This document shows positions 21,561-30,119 of a DNA stretch of 64,000 nucleotides, piece by piece (the first letter of the stretch is position 1; every line of letters starts with the position of its first letter). The stretch covers positions 62,001 to 126,000 of the forward strand of contig SNWL01000004.1 of NCBI GenBank assembly GCA_004362315.1. Reading direction: 5' to 3'. The notes below the pieces were generated by a model that saw only the letters and a program-made list of their open reading frames with translations, did not search any database and was not told where the DNA came from. The stretch comes from Mycobacterium sp. BK086 (lineage in GTDB: Bacteria > Actinomycetota > Actinomycetes > Mycobacteriales > Mycobacteriaceae). The position numbers and the translations under genes were made by a program.

Positions 21561-23282
21561 GTGAGGGCAGCAGGCTTCATCGGTCGGGTTGGCGGGTTGG
21601 CGGTTGCGCTGGGGGTCGGCGCGGCGGCATTCAGCGGAGCGGTGGCCTGGGCCGACAGCGCCGGCCCGGGCGACTCGTCGCATGCGACATCCGCCCGCTC
21701 GACGCCGAACGACGCCACGTCCACCACCGGCCCGAAGAAGTCGGCGCCCAAAGCGACGTCGGCGCGCACCCGTCCGACCACGACGGTGCGGGCGCAGTCC
21801 GTCACCTCCGTGGCCACCGCCAAGTCAGCCGCCGCGGACCCGTCAGCACCCGAGGCACCCCCTGCCGACGCATCGGTGGAGTTGGCGGCGCTGGCCTACA
21901 GCCGGCGCGACACGGGCCTCTCGGCGCGCCCGGCCGCCGGGGTATCGCTCGCCGCGGAGGGCTCCGTCCAGACGCTCGCCGCCCAGAACACCGCACTGAT
22001 CATGGGGCCCAGCGGTGTTCCGATCCCGAAGCCGACGTACATCCAGAGCGTTTTCAATCTCTACATCAGCCCGAGCTACCCCGGCTCGATCCCGTTTCAG
22101 CTCGACACCCCCGAAGGGCTCTACCCGATCACCGGCGTCAAGAGCCTGCCGCTGAACGTCTCTGTGCAGCAAGGCATCGACATCCTCGCCGCGGCCATCG
22201 CCGAACAGGTCGCGGCGGGCAACACCGCCACCGTGTTCGGCTACTCGCAGAGCGCCATCATCTCGTCGCTGATCATGAGTCAGCTGCCCGCGGACACTCC
22301 GGTGAACTTCGTCCTGGTCGGCAACGAGATGAACCCCAACGGCGGAATGCTCTCGCGATTCCCCGGCCTGAACCTACCGAGCCTCGGGCTGCCCTTCTAC
22401 GGTGCGACACCCGAAAATGCCTTCCCTACAACGAACTACACCCTCGAGTACGACGGATTCGCCGACTTCCCGCGCTACCCGCTCAATGTCCTGTCGGTGC
22501 TCAACGCCGGCATGGGCATCATCTTCGTCCACACCAAATACGCCCAACTCACCCAACAGCAGGTCGACACGGCCATCGCCTTGCCCACCACGGACCCGAC
22601 GCAGAAGTACTACATCATCCCGACCGAGAACCTGCCGCTACTGGAGCCGCTGCGCCTGATCCCGGTGATCGGCAACCCGATCGCCGATCTTCTGCAGCCG
22701 GCACTGAAGGTCATCGTCAACCTGGGCTATGGCGACCCGCAGTACGGCTGGTCCAACGAGGGATTCGCCAACCAGCAGACGACGTTCGGTATTCTGCCGG
22801 ATGTCAACTGGGGCAGCGTTGTTCAGCAGTTTCTCGCGGGCATCGAACAGGGTGTCCAGGATTTCGTGACCGACGTCAGCCCCGGCGGAATCATGTGGCA
22901 AGAGCTCGCCGCGCTGAAGCTCCCGACCCCGGGACCGGCGCCCGTCCTGCCCACCCCGACGGGGATCATCTCGACGCTGCAGACGCTGACCACCGACATC
23001 GCCTACAACATCTCCAATTCCACCGCGGCGCTGTATGCAGCCGTGCTGCCGACGGTGGACATCGTCAACGCGATCGTCACGATGCTGCCGGCCTACGGAA
23101 TCAACCTGTTCCTCGGCGGGATTGCCCAAGCGCTGTCCGGCGACGTGATCAACGGACTGGTCAATGCGATCGGCTTGCCGATCGCAGCCGCCGCCGGGCT
23201 GGTCACCACGGCCGGCCTGATCGAGGTGCTCGTCCTGATTCAGGCCGCCCAGGGATTCCTGGGCCAGGAGACCAACGTCTAG
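21561..23282 (+). CDS. Exported PE-PPE-domain serine hydrolase
   Basis: Encodes 573 aa from GTG 21561 (AGGGG seven bases before). Residues 1-31 look like a Sec signal peptide (GLAVALGVGAAAFSGAVAWA-DS); about 32-150 is a Ser/Thr/Pro-rich linker. The PE-PPE domain (about 160-410) is an alpha/beta hydrolase with nucleophile Ser229 in GYSQS and the typical start LIMGPSGVPIPKPTYIQSV. The C-terminus is hydrophobic with several possible membrane-associating helices. PE-PPE domains are usually fused to PE or PPE modules for type VII secretion; here neither is present. Likely a lipase/esterase at the cell surface. Stop interlocks with the next gene (CTAG). Confidence 0.85.
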   Translation: MRAAGFIGRVGGLAVALGVGAAAFSGAVAWADSAGPGDSSHATSARSTPNDATSTTGPKKSAPKATSARTRPTTTVRAQSVTSVATAKSAAADPSAPEAPPADASVELAALAYSRRDTGLSARPAAGVSLAAEGSVQTLAAQNTALIMGPSGVPIPKPTYIQSVFNLYISPSYPGSIPFQLDTPEGLYPITGVKSLPLNVSVQQGIDILAAAIAEQVAAGNTATVFGYSQSAIISSLIMSQLPADTPVNFVLVGNEMNPNGGMLSRFPGLNLPSLGLPFYGATPENAFPTTNYTLEYDGFADFPRYPLNVLSVLNAGMGIIFVHTKYAQLTQQQVDTAIALPTTDPTQKYYIIPTENLPLLEPLRLIPVIGNPIADLLQPALKVIVNLGYGDPQYGWSNEGFANQQTTFGILPDVNWGSVVQQFLAGIEQGVQDFVTDVSPGGIMWQELAALKLPTPGPAPVLPTPTGIISTLQTLTTDIAYNISNSTAALYAAVLPTVDIVNAIVTMLPAYGINLFLGGIAQALSGDVINGLVNAIGLPIAAAAGLVTTAGLIEVLVLIQAAQGFLGQETNV

Positions 23283-24424
23283 AGCGAAAGGATTGTCGCC
23301 GAGGCGGTTCCGGGCGCACCGTAAACCTGGGCCAGCCCGATGCGCGGGTTACCCGGCACCTGACGCTCCCCTGCCTCACCGCGCAGCTGACGCACCAGCT
23401 CGTGCATCTGCCGCAGGCCCGACGCGCCGATCGGCTCGCCGTTGGCGATCAGTCCGCCGTCGGTGTTGATCGGCAACGAGCCGTGGATTTCGGTGGCACC
23501 ATCGGCCAGCAGTTTCTCCTGCTCGCCGTCGGCGCACAGACCGGTTTCGGCCATGTGGATGATCTCGGCGCCGGCGTCAGTGTCCTGCAGCTGCGCGATG
23601 TCGACGTCCTCGGGCCCGATCCCGGCCGCCTCGTAGGCAGCCTTGGCGGCGTAGACGGTCGGCGACACATCCTCATCCAGCGGTGCCGACGTGCCGTGCA
23701 CCTCGTAGGCGCCAAACGTCCGGGTGCGAATCTCGCTGGCCCGCACGTACACCGGCTTGTCGGTGAACCGATGGGCGATCTCGGCGCGGCACATGATGAC
23801 CGCCGCGGCACCCTCGTCGGGGGCGCAGAACATGTACTGCCGCAGCGGGTAGTTCAGCACCGGCGAGGCCATGATCTCCTCGACGGAGATCTCCTTGCGG
23901 CGGAACGCATTCGGGTTCAGCACGCCGTTGCGGAAGTTCTTGTTGGCCACCCGCGCCAGCGTCTCCTCGGAGATGCCGTGATCGTGGATGTACCGGTTGG
24001 CCTTGATACCGAAGAACTTGGTGGTGACGAACTGACCGTTCTGCGCATACCACTGCGGCAGAGCCAGTTTCGCCGGGTCGTCGGTGAACGCCCCGCGCGG
24101 GTGCTTGTCCAGGCCGACCGCGATACCGATGTCGTACTTGCCGAGCCGAATGGTGTCGGCGGTCTGCTGGATCGCGCTGGCGGCGGTGGCACAGGCGTTG
24201 AAGACGTTGGTGAACGTGATGCCGGTGAGGCCGACCAGTCGGGTCACCGCGTCAGGGTTCGACACCTCGTAGCTGCCACCGAAACCGAACTGGATGTCTT
24301 TCCACTCCGCGCCGGAGTCCTTGAGCGCCAGCGCGATTGCCTCGGCACCCATCTCCATGGCGGTCTTCTCGAACCGGCCGAACGGGTGCAGGCCGACACC
24401 GATTATCGCGACGTCGTTACTCAT
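23279..24424 (-). CDS. Thiolase-fold lipid-transfer protein (Ltp-type, probable acyl-CoA aldolase or thiolase)
   Basis: Encodes 381 aa. Thiolase fold with the nucleophile-elbow motif NVFNACATAASAIQQ and a C-terminal NGEPIGASGLRQMHE. In true thiolases the latter reads GHPxGATG; here Glu replaces the His. Length and pattern match the Ltp/SCP2-thiolase group (Rv1627c and Ltp2), whose members work with a DUF35 partner, and Ltp2 is a retro-aldolase in steroid side-chain loss. The DUF35 gene lies two bases upstream, so a complex is expected. Substrate unknown. Confidence 0.85.
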   Translation of the reverse strand: MSNDVAIIGVGLHPFGRFEKTAMEMGAEAIALALKDSGAEWKDIQFGFGGSYEVSNPDAVTRLVGLTGITFTNVFNACATAASAIQQTADTIRLGKYDIGIAVGLDKHPRGAFTDDPAKLALPQWYAQNGQFVTTKFFGIKANRYIHDHGISEETLARVANKNFRNGVLNPNAFRRKEISVEEIMASPVLNYPLRQYMFCAPDEGAAAVIMCRAEIAHRFTDKPVYVRASEIRTRTFGAYEVHGTSAPLDEDVSPTVYAAKAAYEAAGIGPEDVDIAQLQDTDAGAEIIHMAETGLCADGEQEKLLADGATEIHGSLPINTDGGLIANGEPIGASGLRQMHELVRQLRGEAGERQVPGNPRIGLAQVYGAPGTASATILSL

Positions 24425-24426
24425 GC

Positions 24427-24846
24427 TCAGGCCCCCACAGGTGCGAAGGCGAAGGTGACGACCTCGTTGCCCTCGGCGTCAGTGGCGAACGGGATCATCG
24501 TGAGCTCGACGTCCATGCCCCACTTCAGCTTTTCCGGGTCGTTCTCGGTGAGCCGGCCCTCGACGCGCACCACGTCGTCCAGCTGCACCAGGCCGACACC
24601 GAACGGGACGAAGTCCTTACCCGTGGGGCCGATGTAGGGCGCTCCCGGCGGGAAGCCCTGGGTGGTCCAGGCCACCAGGGTGCCGCGCCGAGGCAGCTTG
24701 ACCTCGCTCATACCGGCCGCACTGCAATGCGGGCAGCGGTCCTGACTGGGAAAGACCACGGCCGAACAGCTCGCGCATTCGCTGCCGATCAGCTGCGGGT
24801 TCTCCTCCGGCCAAGTGGAGATTTCGGGCGCCAGGGCCTTTTGCAT
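24427..24846 (-). CDS. DUF35 / ChsH2-type OB-fold zinc-ribbon acyl-CoA-binding protein
   Basis: Encodes 139 aa. The N-terminal zinc ribbon is CASCSAVVFPSQDRCPHC (four Cys); the OB fold follows (RRGTLVAWTTQGF ... VPFGVGLVQLDDVVRVEGRL). These proteins bind acyl-CoA and present it to a partner thiolase/aldolase. ATG 24846 has AAGGA eight bases upstream. Probably co-transcribed with the downstream Ltp-type gene. Confidence 0.88.
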   Translation of the reverse strand: MQKALAPEISTWPEENPQLIGSECASCSAVVFPSQDRCPHCSAAGMSEVKLPRRGTLVAWTTQGFPPGAPYIGPTGKDFVPFGVGLVQLDDVVRVEGRLTENDPEKLKWGMDVELTMIPFATDAEGNEVVTFAFAPVGA

Positions 24847-24934
24847 AGCGGCATCCTTCCAAGTCGGTGACCGGATCGTACAACACCCTTGGCAAGAGAT
24901 GGAAACCGCATTCTCATCTGAATGCACGCCCTTT

Positions 24935-25924
24935 TCACGTGAGCGCGGGCAGCACCTCACGCTCGAACAGCTCGATACCGGATCGGTCGTAGGCAGCCTC
25001 CGGGAAGTACAGAATCGCGTACTCGCAGCCCAGGTCGCGCAGCGCTGTCAGGCTCGCGACCACCTGCTCGGGCGTACCCGCGGCAGAGCCCGGCCCGGTG
25101 GCGTTCGCCATCATCGCGTCAGCCGCAGCGTCCCCGCAGTGGCCGGCCAGCCGGTCGCGCACCCGCTTGACCCGCTGCGCGACGTCGTCGGCCGAGGTGC
25201 CGATGATCGCGTTGACATTGGCCGAGCGGACGATCGAATCGAAGTCGGTGCCCACCGTCCGACAGTGCTCGGCGAGCACCTTCGACTTGTGCTCGAAGCC
25301 CTCGGGCTCAGAGGTGAAGTTGGTGTACTGCGCATACTTCGCCGCGATCTTGAGCGTCACCTTCTCGCCGCCGCCCGCGATCCACAGCGGAATTCCTTTC
25401 TCCTGCAACGGCTTGGGCGCCACGATTGCGCCGTCGACCTGATACTCCTTGCCGGCGAAACTCACCTTGCCGTCCCGCCACGCGTCGCGCATGATCTGCA
25501 CGCCCTCGTCGAGCCGGGCCAGCCGCACACCCGCGGAGGGGAACCCGTAGCCGTAGGCACGCCACTCGTGCTCGTACCAGCCGCCGCCGATACCCATCTG
25601 CACGCGGCCGCCGGAGATGATGTCGGTGGTCGCCGCGACCTTGGCGAGGTAGACGGGATTGCGGTAACTCATCGCGGTGCACATCTGGCCGAGCTTGATC
25701 CGCGAGGTGCTCGCGGCATAGGCGGCCATCAGGGTCCACGCCTCGTGGGTGGCTTCGTCGGTGGGCATCGGCACGGTGTGGAAATGGTCGTAGACCCACA
25801 GCGAGTCCCACGGGCCCGCGTCGGCGTGATCGGCGAGATCACGCATTACCTGCCAGTGGTTTTCAGTGGGGATGCCGACCAGATCCAATCGCCAACCCTG
25901 GGGAATGAAGAGTCCGAATCGCAT
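24935..25924 (-). CDS. LLM-class F420-dependent oxidoreductase (Rv1855c-like)
   Basis: Encodes 329 aa, TIM-barrel luciferase-like. Starts MRFGLFIPQGWRLDLVG; contains WDSLWVYDHFHTVP, IKLGQMCTAMSYRNPVYLAK and GRVQMGIGGGWYEHEW, all typical of the Rv1855c family. It should use coenzyme F420 (or FMN) for hydride transfer; substrate unknown. The amidase gene ends ten bases upstream of its ATG, suggesting co-transcription. Confidence 0.87.
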   Translation of the reverse strand: MRFGLFIPQGWRLDLVGIPTENHWQVMRDLADHADAGPWDSLWVYDHFHTVPMPTDEATHEAWTLMAAYAASTSRIKLGQMCTAMSYRNPVYLAKVAATTDIISGGRVQMGIGGGWYEHEWRAYGYGFPSAGVRLARLDEGVQIMRDAWRDGKVSFAGKEYQVDGAIVAPKPLQEKGIPLWIAGGGEKVTLKIAAKYAQYTNFTSEPEGFEHKSKVLAEHCRTVGTDFDSIVRSANVNAIIGTSADDVAQRVKRVRDRLAGHCGDAAADAMMANATGPGSAAGTPEQVVASLTALRDLGCEYAILYFPEAAYDRSGIELFEREVLPALT

Positions 25925-25934
25925 AGCGCCGACT

Positions 25935-27329
25935 CTACGGCGGCGGGCGCCATCCGCCGAGGGCCGCCTCGAGATGCGCGGCCACCGCCAGGGCCGTGGC
26001 GTCCTGCCATGGCCGGGCCGCGATCTGGACCCCGATCGGCAGCCCTTCCGGCGACGTTCCGCACCGGACGACGACGGCGGGCCAGCCGGTGAGGTTGTGT
26101 GCCATCAGGTGGGAGAAGTCGCTGATCTCCACCAGCCCGTGGTGGTGCGGCTTGGCCGGGCCGGGCATGGCCGGTCCGATGATCACGTCGTAGTCGGCCA
26201 TGAAGGCCAGCATGTCGAGTCGGAACGTATCGATATCGACCAGCCGATTCCTGGCTTCAGTCAACGTGAACTCGACATCGCGGGCCTGCCGCAGAAACTC
26301 GGCCAGCTCTTCGGAGGGATCGGTGGCGCCGATGGCGACTAGGTCGGCCTCGAAGCCCTGGCCCCGGTCACCGCCGAGAAACACCGATTTCCAGAGCAAT
26401 TCGATGGTCCGGTCCAGACAGTCGGGCTGATCCCAGCGGACGGCCGCGCCGCTGTCGGCGATCGCCTGTGCTGCCGCGGTGACGACGGCGGCGACCTGGG
26501 CCTCCGGCTCGGAGATGCCGTCGACGAGATAGGCCGCGACCCGAAGCGAGGCGACGTCCACGTCGCCGGGATCGTCGACCGGCGCGGCTGCCGCATACGG
26601 GTCGCCGAGATCCGGTCCGCTCATGATGGACAGCCCCAGCGCCAGGTCGGCGACCGAACGGGCCAGTGGCCCATAGCAGTTGAAGGGACTGAAGATTCCC
26701 GGGGCGTCGCCGAACACACTGCCCGTCCGGGGAATGCGCCCGTGCGTCGGCTTGAGGCCCGCGATACCGCAGTTGTGCGACGGCTGGCGGATGCTGCCAC
26801 CGCCGTCTGAGCCCACGCTCAACGCCGCCCCGCCGGCACTGATGAGGGCGGCCGAGCCGCCGCTGCTACCGCCCGGGGTCCGGGCGGGATCGAACGGATT
26901 GTTGGTGCGCCCATACAGATTGTTGTTGGACTCACCGCCACGTCCCATCTCCGGCACATTGGTCATGCCCAGCACGATCGCGCCTTCCACGCGGAGCCGG
27001 GACACCACGGTCGCGTCCCGGTCGGCAACCGCCTGCAGCGCGGGGCTGCCTCCCGAGCACACCAGTCCGGACACCAGCATCACGTCCTTGACCACCACCG
27101 GCAGCCCATGTGCCCGGCCGACCGGTTCGCCCCGGGCAACCCGCTGGTCGGCCTCGTCGGCGGACCGCCGCAGCGCCTTCGGGTCAGCCGCGGCAACCAG
27201 TGCGTTGAGACCGGGATTGACGGCATCGATGCGGGCCAGATGGGCGTCGAGAACCTCGCGGCAGGACACGGCGCCGGTGGTCATCAGGCGGACGAGCTCA
27301 TGCGCGGGCAGGTGACAGAGGTCGGCCAT
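25935..27329 (-). CDS. Amidase-signature hydrolase
   Basis: Encodes 464 aa. The catalytic Lys-cisSer-Ser triad can be placed: Lys81 in VVVKD, Ser155 in GGSSGGSAAL and nucleophile Ser179 in GSDGGGSIRQP, with the usual 24-residue spacing between the serines. It hydrolyses amide (or ester) bonds; substrate not predictable. ATG 27329 gives MADLCHLPAHELVRLM, a typical family start. Upstream lies a structured, gene-free region. Confidence 0.9.
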   Translation of the reverse strand: MADLCHLPAHELVRLMTTGAVSCREVLDAHLARIDAVNPGLNALVAAADPKALRRSADEADQRVARGEPVGRAHGLPVVVKDVMLVSGLVCSGGSPALQAVADRDATVVSRLRVEGAIVLGMTNVPEMGRGGESNNNLYGRTNNPFDPARTPGGSSGGSAALISAGGAALSVGSDGGGSIRQPSHNCGIAGLKPTHGRIPRTGSVFGDAPGIFSPFNCYGPLARSVADLALGLSIMSGPDLGDPYAAAAPVDDPGDVDVASLRVAAYLVDGISEPEAQVAAVVTAAAQAIADSGAAVRWDQPDCLDRTIELLWKSVFLGGDRGQGFEADLVAIGATDPSEELAEFLRQARDVEFTLTEARNRLVDIDTFRLDMLAFMADYDVIIGPAMPGPAKPHHHGLVEISDFSHLMAHNLTGWPAVVVRCGTSPEGLPIGVQIAARPWQDATALAVAAHLEAALGGWRPPP

Positions 27330-27350
27330 GCCCGCAATGGTGATACGCAA

Positions 27351-27426
27351 AGGGCGCGACTTCCCCGGTTTGCCCGAAGAACCCGCGCCCTGGACGGCAA
27401 TCGGCCCCTCCCGTCTGGGAGGGGCC
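27351..27426. other. Two tandem stem-loops upstream of the amidase
   Basis: Stem 1: AGGGCGCG (27351-27358) with CGCGCCCT (27384-27391), enclosing an inner CTTC/GAAG pairing. Stem 2: GGCCCCTCCC (27403-27412) with GGGAGGGGCC (27417-27426), ten perfect base pairs around GTCT. Both would be in the 5' leader if the amidase is transcribed from the low-GC region; alternatively stem 2 ends a transcript from either side. No U-tract follows on either strand. Confidence 0.6.
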
Positions 27427-27429
27427 AAT

Positions 27430-27872
27430 GCTCCCCCTTGCCTCCTCATATCCCCTGGCGTAAGGCTGCAACAAAGGAAAATATAGCTGAGAACAACCTG
27501 AGATGCATCAATTCAGCAAAAATTTTTCGACGGCTAGGCAAATGCATTCCGGACGGTTGTCCAGTTATCCGATTTTGACAAATGTCGAGATCAGAAGCAC
27601 TTACCCGAATCTTTGACGACGGCAAATCATGCACCAACGCAGCAACAGGGCTATTCACCCAGCAACTGAGGTCTCGAATTGGCAACGCACGTGACGCATC
27701 GATGTTTGCCAATCCCGTCTGGCTCTACGTTTGTCGCAGCTCATGATGCAACAAAAGTCCGCATAGCGGATTTGCGACTTTGCGGCGCTTAGTCGGCGGC
27801 AGGCATCGGCCTCAACGCCGGCGGCCGGCGCTTGCGCCGCTGCCCTGGCAATGACCTGACAGGGGGTGTCGG
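27430..27872. other. Low-GC gene-free stretch between amidase and ligase
   Basis: About 440 bases without a convincing gene. Between roughly 27460 and 27780 the sequence is visibly AT-rich (AAAATATAGC, CAAAAATTTTTCG, CCGATTTTGACAAATG) compared with the rest of the window. Small dyads are present: TCCGC-ATA-GCGGA at 27758-27770 and CGGCGC/GCGCCG near 27825-27838; the latter lies about 35 bases past the ligase stop and could terminate it. A minus-strand frame at 27446-27712 starts with TTG and has no coding character. Confidence 0.6.
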
Positions 27873-29369
27873 CTACGACGTGCCGCCGGCGTACATCGCG
27901 GCCACTTCCCGAAGGGCGACCTTCAGCGACGGGTTTCGTGGCAACTCGTCGACGACCACCACGGCGACCGGCACGCAGTGCTTGGGCAGCGCATCGCGAA
28001 CCATACCGACAAGCTCGGCCGGGTCGGGGGCCGGACACCCCGCGATCGCTTCCACGGCCGCGAACGGCACCTCGCCCAGCCGGGCATCGGGCACGCCGAC
28101 CACCGCGGCATCGCGTACCGACGGATGCGAGACGAGCACCCGGCGGACGGCCTCCGGCAGCACCTTGAATCCGCCGCGGTTGATCGCTCCGTCGGCGCGG
28201 CCGTGCAGCGTGATGAAGCCGTCGACGTCGATGGCGGCGAGGTCGTTGGTGCGGATCCAGTCCGGCCCGATGGCCGCGATCCTGGCTTCCAGCACGCCGT
28301 GCTCGCCGACAGGCACCTCGTCACCGGTCTGCGGGTCGATGATGCGCACCTCGGTGTTCGGCATGACACGTCCCGAACTCGCCCGCTTGACGGCACCGAA
28401 CTCACGGTAGAGCTCGGGGGTCCATGTGCACACCGAACCGGCGAATTCCGTTGCGCCGTACGCTAACAGCACCGGCACACCGTAGCGTTCCTCGAAGGCA
28501 TCCCGGGTCTCGGAATCCAGCGGGCCGGCCGCACTGATCACGTACTCGAGCGATGCCAGGTCCTCGCGCGGCAGATCGGCGTCGAGCAGCATCCGCACCG
28601 CCGCAGGCTGCAGGCCGCACCGGGCGATGCCGTAGGTCTTCACCACCCGCACCCATTCGGCAACGCTGAACTTCTCCAGCAGGGCGATCCGCTTACCGAG
28701 GTAGGCGCCGGTGATCACCTGGCATACCCCGCCGATACCACCGAGCGGCCAATACATCAGCTCGGGCGGATCGTCGGCGCGGGCACCCCCGATCGCCACG
28801 CTGGCCACCGTGTGCTCCAGCACCGACGCGGGGATGACATGCCGTTTGGGCGGTCCGGTCGTCCCGCTGGTGAGCACCTGAAGACCGGTCGAGCCGTCCC
28901 GGCCGGCCGCGCGCAGCCGGTCCGACACCCGCTCGAGTCCGGAAACGAGTTCCACGGTGGGCGGTTTCAGCGACACCGCGATACCCGCCGTGCCCACGCG
29001 TTGCGCCGCCGCGATCGCCGGCTCGGTCCAGTCCTCGGAATCGGCGACCACCGCGGCCAGCTCCAGCGCTTCGATATCGCGCCCGATCGCCTCCGGCGAC
29101 TGAAACGAATAGATCATCGACACCCACCGGCCCGCACCGAGCAAGCCCACCACGGCCGCCGCGTGCGGTGGCCGATTTCGGGCCACCACCCCCACCGCCG
29201 CACCATCGGCGACGCCGGCCGCACGCAGTGCCTCCTCGATGCCGTCGGCATAGGCGGCGATCTCGTCGCCGGTGTACCAGCGGCCGCCGAACTCGATGCA
29301 CGGCGCGGAGCCGTATCCAGCCAGGCTGGCAGCCAGTGTGCTGCTGATCGTCGCGGCGGCATCGCTCAC
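27873..29369 (-). CDS. AMP-dependent acyl-CoA synthetase / ligase
   Basis: Encodes 498 aa. ANL-superfamily motifs: A3 LTSGTTGPPKRH, A5 YGATEFAG, A7/A8 region with IRTNDLAAIDVDGFITLHGRADGAINRGG (in parts) and the A10 lysine near NPSLKVALREV. It adenylates a carboxylic acid and transfers it to CoA or another thiol. GTG 29369 (VSDAAATISS) is used; the frame is open to ATG 29417, which would place the start inside the divergent promoter dyad. Divergent from a methyltransferase gene. Confidence 0.86.
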   Translation of the reverse strand: MSDAAATISSTLAASLAGYGSAPCIEFGGRWYTGDEIAAYADGIEEALRAAGVADGAAVGVVARNRPPHAAAVVGLLGAGRWVSMIYSFQSPEAIGRDIEALELAAVVADSEDWTEPAIAAAQRVGTAGIAVSLKPPTVELVSGLERVSDRLRAAGRDGSTGLQVLTSGTTGPPKRHVIPASVLEHTVASVAIGGARADDPPELMYWPLGGIGGVCQVITGAYLGKRIALLEKFSVAEWVRVVKTYGIARCGLQPAAVRMLLDADLPREDLASLEYVISAAGPLDSETRDAFEERYGVPVLLAYGATEFAGSVCTWTPELYREFGAVKRASSGRVMPNTEVRIIDPQTGDEVPVGEHGVLEARIAAIGPDWIRTNDLAAIDVDGFITLHGRADGAINRGGFKVLPEAVRRVLVSHPSVRDAAVVGVPDARLGEVPFAAVEAIAGCPAPDPAELVGMVRDALPKHCVPVAVVVVDELPRNPSLKVALREVAAMYAGGTS

Positions 29370-29418
29370 GGGCCCCACGCTAACCGTGGCTCTGACAGGA
29401 GACGCCGCGTGGGCCATA

Positions 29419-29434
29419 GTTAGGGTTACCTAAC
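29419..29434. promoter_or_regulatory. Dyad GTTAGG-GTTA-CCTAAC in divergent promoter
   Basis: Six-base perfect arms with a 4-base centre lie between the divergent ligase and methyltransferase genes, directly before the AGGAG of the latter. The half-sites resemble those of the iron regulator IdeR, but the spacing differs from the TTAGG-N9-CCTAA box, so an iron link is doubtful. Confidence 0.45.
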
Positions 29435-29446
29435 TTAGGAGTGCGA

Positions 29447-30049
29447 ATGCCGACAACCATCCTCGACACGATGCTGCGGCGCGCCCGCGCCGGCATCGGC
29501 ACCTTCCCGTATCCCCATCAGGCCGCGGCGCTGCTGGACAATCCGCTGCGCAGAAGAATGGAGAACCCGGCCCAGACCATCGACGTGATCGAGCTGACCG
29601 GTACCGAGCGTGTCCTCGAAATTGGACCGGGCCCAGGCTTTTTCAGTGTCGAGCTGGCCGGGCGCCTGGGCTCGGGACAGCTGGACCTCTTCGACATCCA
29701 ACCGCAGATGCTGGCGAAGGCCCGACGCAAGCTGGAGGCGGCCGGCCACCATGATGTCGGCTACACCGCGGGCCAGGCCGGTGCGGCATTGCCGTTCCCC
29801 GCAGGCACTTTCGACGCCGCGTTCCTCGCCGAAGTCATCGGCGAGGTGCCGGACAAGCAGGCTTGCGTTCGCTCGCTCGCGGTCGTGCTCAAACCCGGCG
29901 GCAAGCTGGTGTTCCACGAGGCCTTCCCCGATCCCGATCGCCTCAGCGTCACCGAGCTGCGGGAGCTGTGCGAGCCGGCCGGGTTCGTTCTGGACCGGTC
30001 CGTGCAATCCCGGTGGAAGGACATCGTCCGCTTCCGCCGCACTCCGTAG
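29447..30049 (+). CDS. Class I SAM-dependent methyltransferase
   Basis: Encodes 200 aa. SAM-binding motif I VLEIGPGPGFFSVELA, acidic motif II DLFDIQPQML and the post-motif VLKPGGKLVFHE are clear. AGGAG five bases before ATG 29447. Substrate unknown; the divergent ligase suggests a lipid or small acid pathway (inference only). Confidence 0.86.
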   Translation: MPTTILDTMLRRARAGIGTFPYPHQAAALLDNPLRRRMENPAQTIDVIELTGTERVLEIGPGPGFFSVELAGRLGSGQLDLFDIQPQMLAKARRKLEAAGHHDVGYTAGQAGAALPFPAGTFDAAFLAEVIGEVPDKQACVRSLAVVLKPGGKLVFHEAFPDPDRLSVTELRELCEPAGFVLDRSVQSRWKDIVRFRRTP

Positions 30050-30119
30050 CGCGCGGGTTCACAGCAGACCCCCAGCTCATCGACACACAGCCGCCTCGCA
30101 GCTGTGTGACGATCTGCCG

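Noticed and set aside
27403-27426. Guanidine-II (mini-ykkC) riboswitch formed by the tandem hairpins
   Set aside because: That class needs two short hairpins with ACGR loops; here the loops are GTCT/AGAC and about 25 bases.
27446-27712. 88-codon minus-strand frame in the low-GC segment
   Set aside because: TTG start without a ribosome site, no recognisable pattern and no third-position GC bias; treated as non-coding.
29420-29433. IdeR iron box
   Set aside because: The arms TTAGG and CCTAA are only 4 bases apart, whereas the box has a 19-bp TTAGGTTAGGCTAACCTAA structure.
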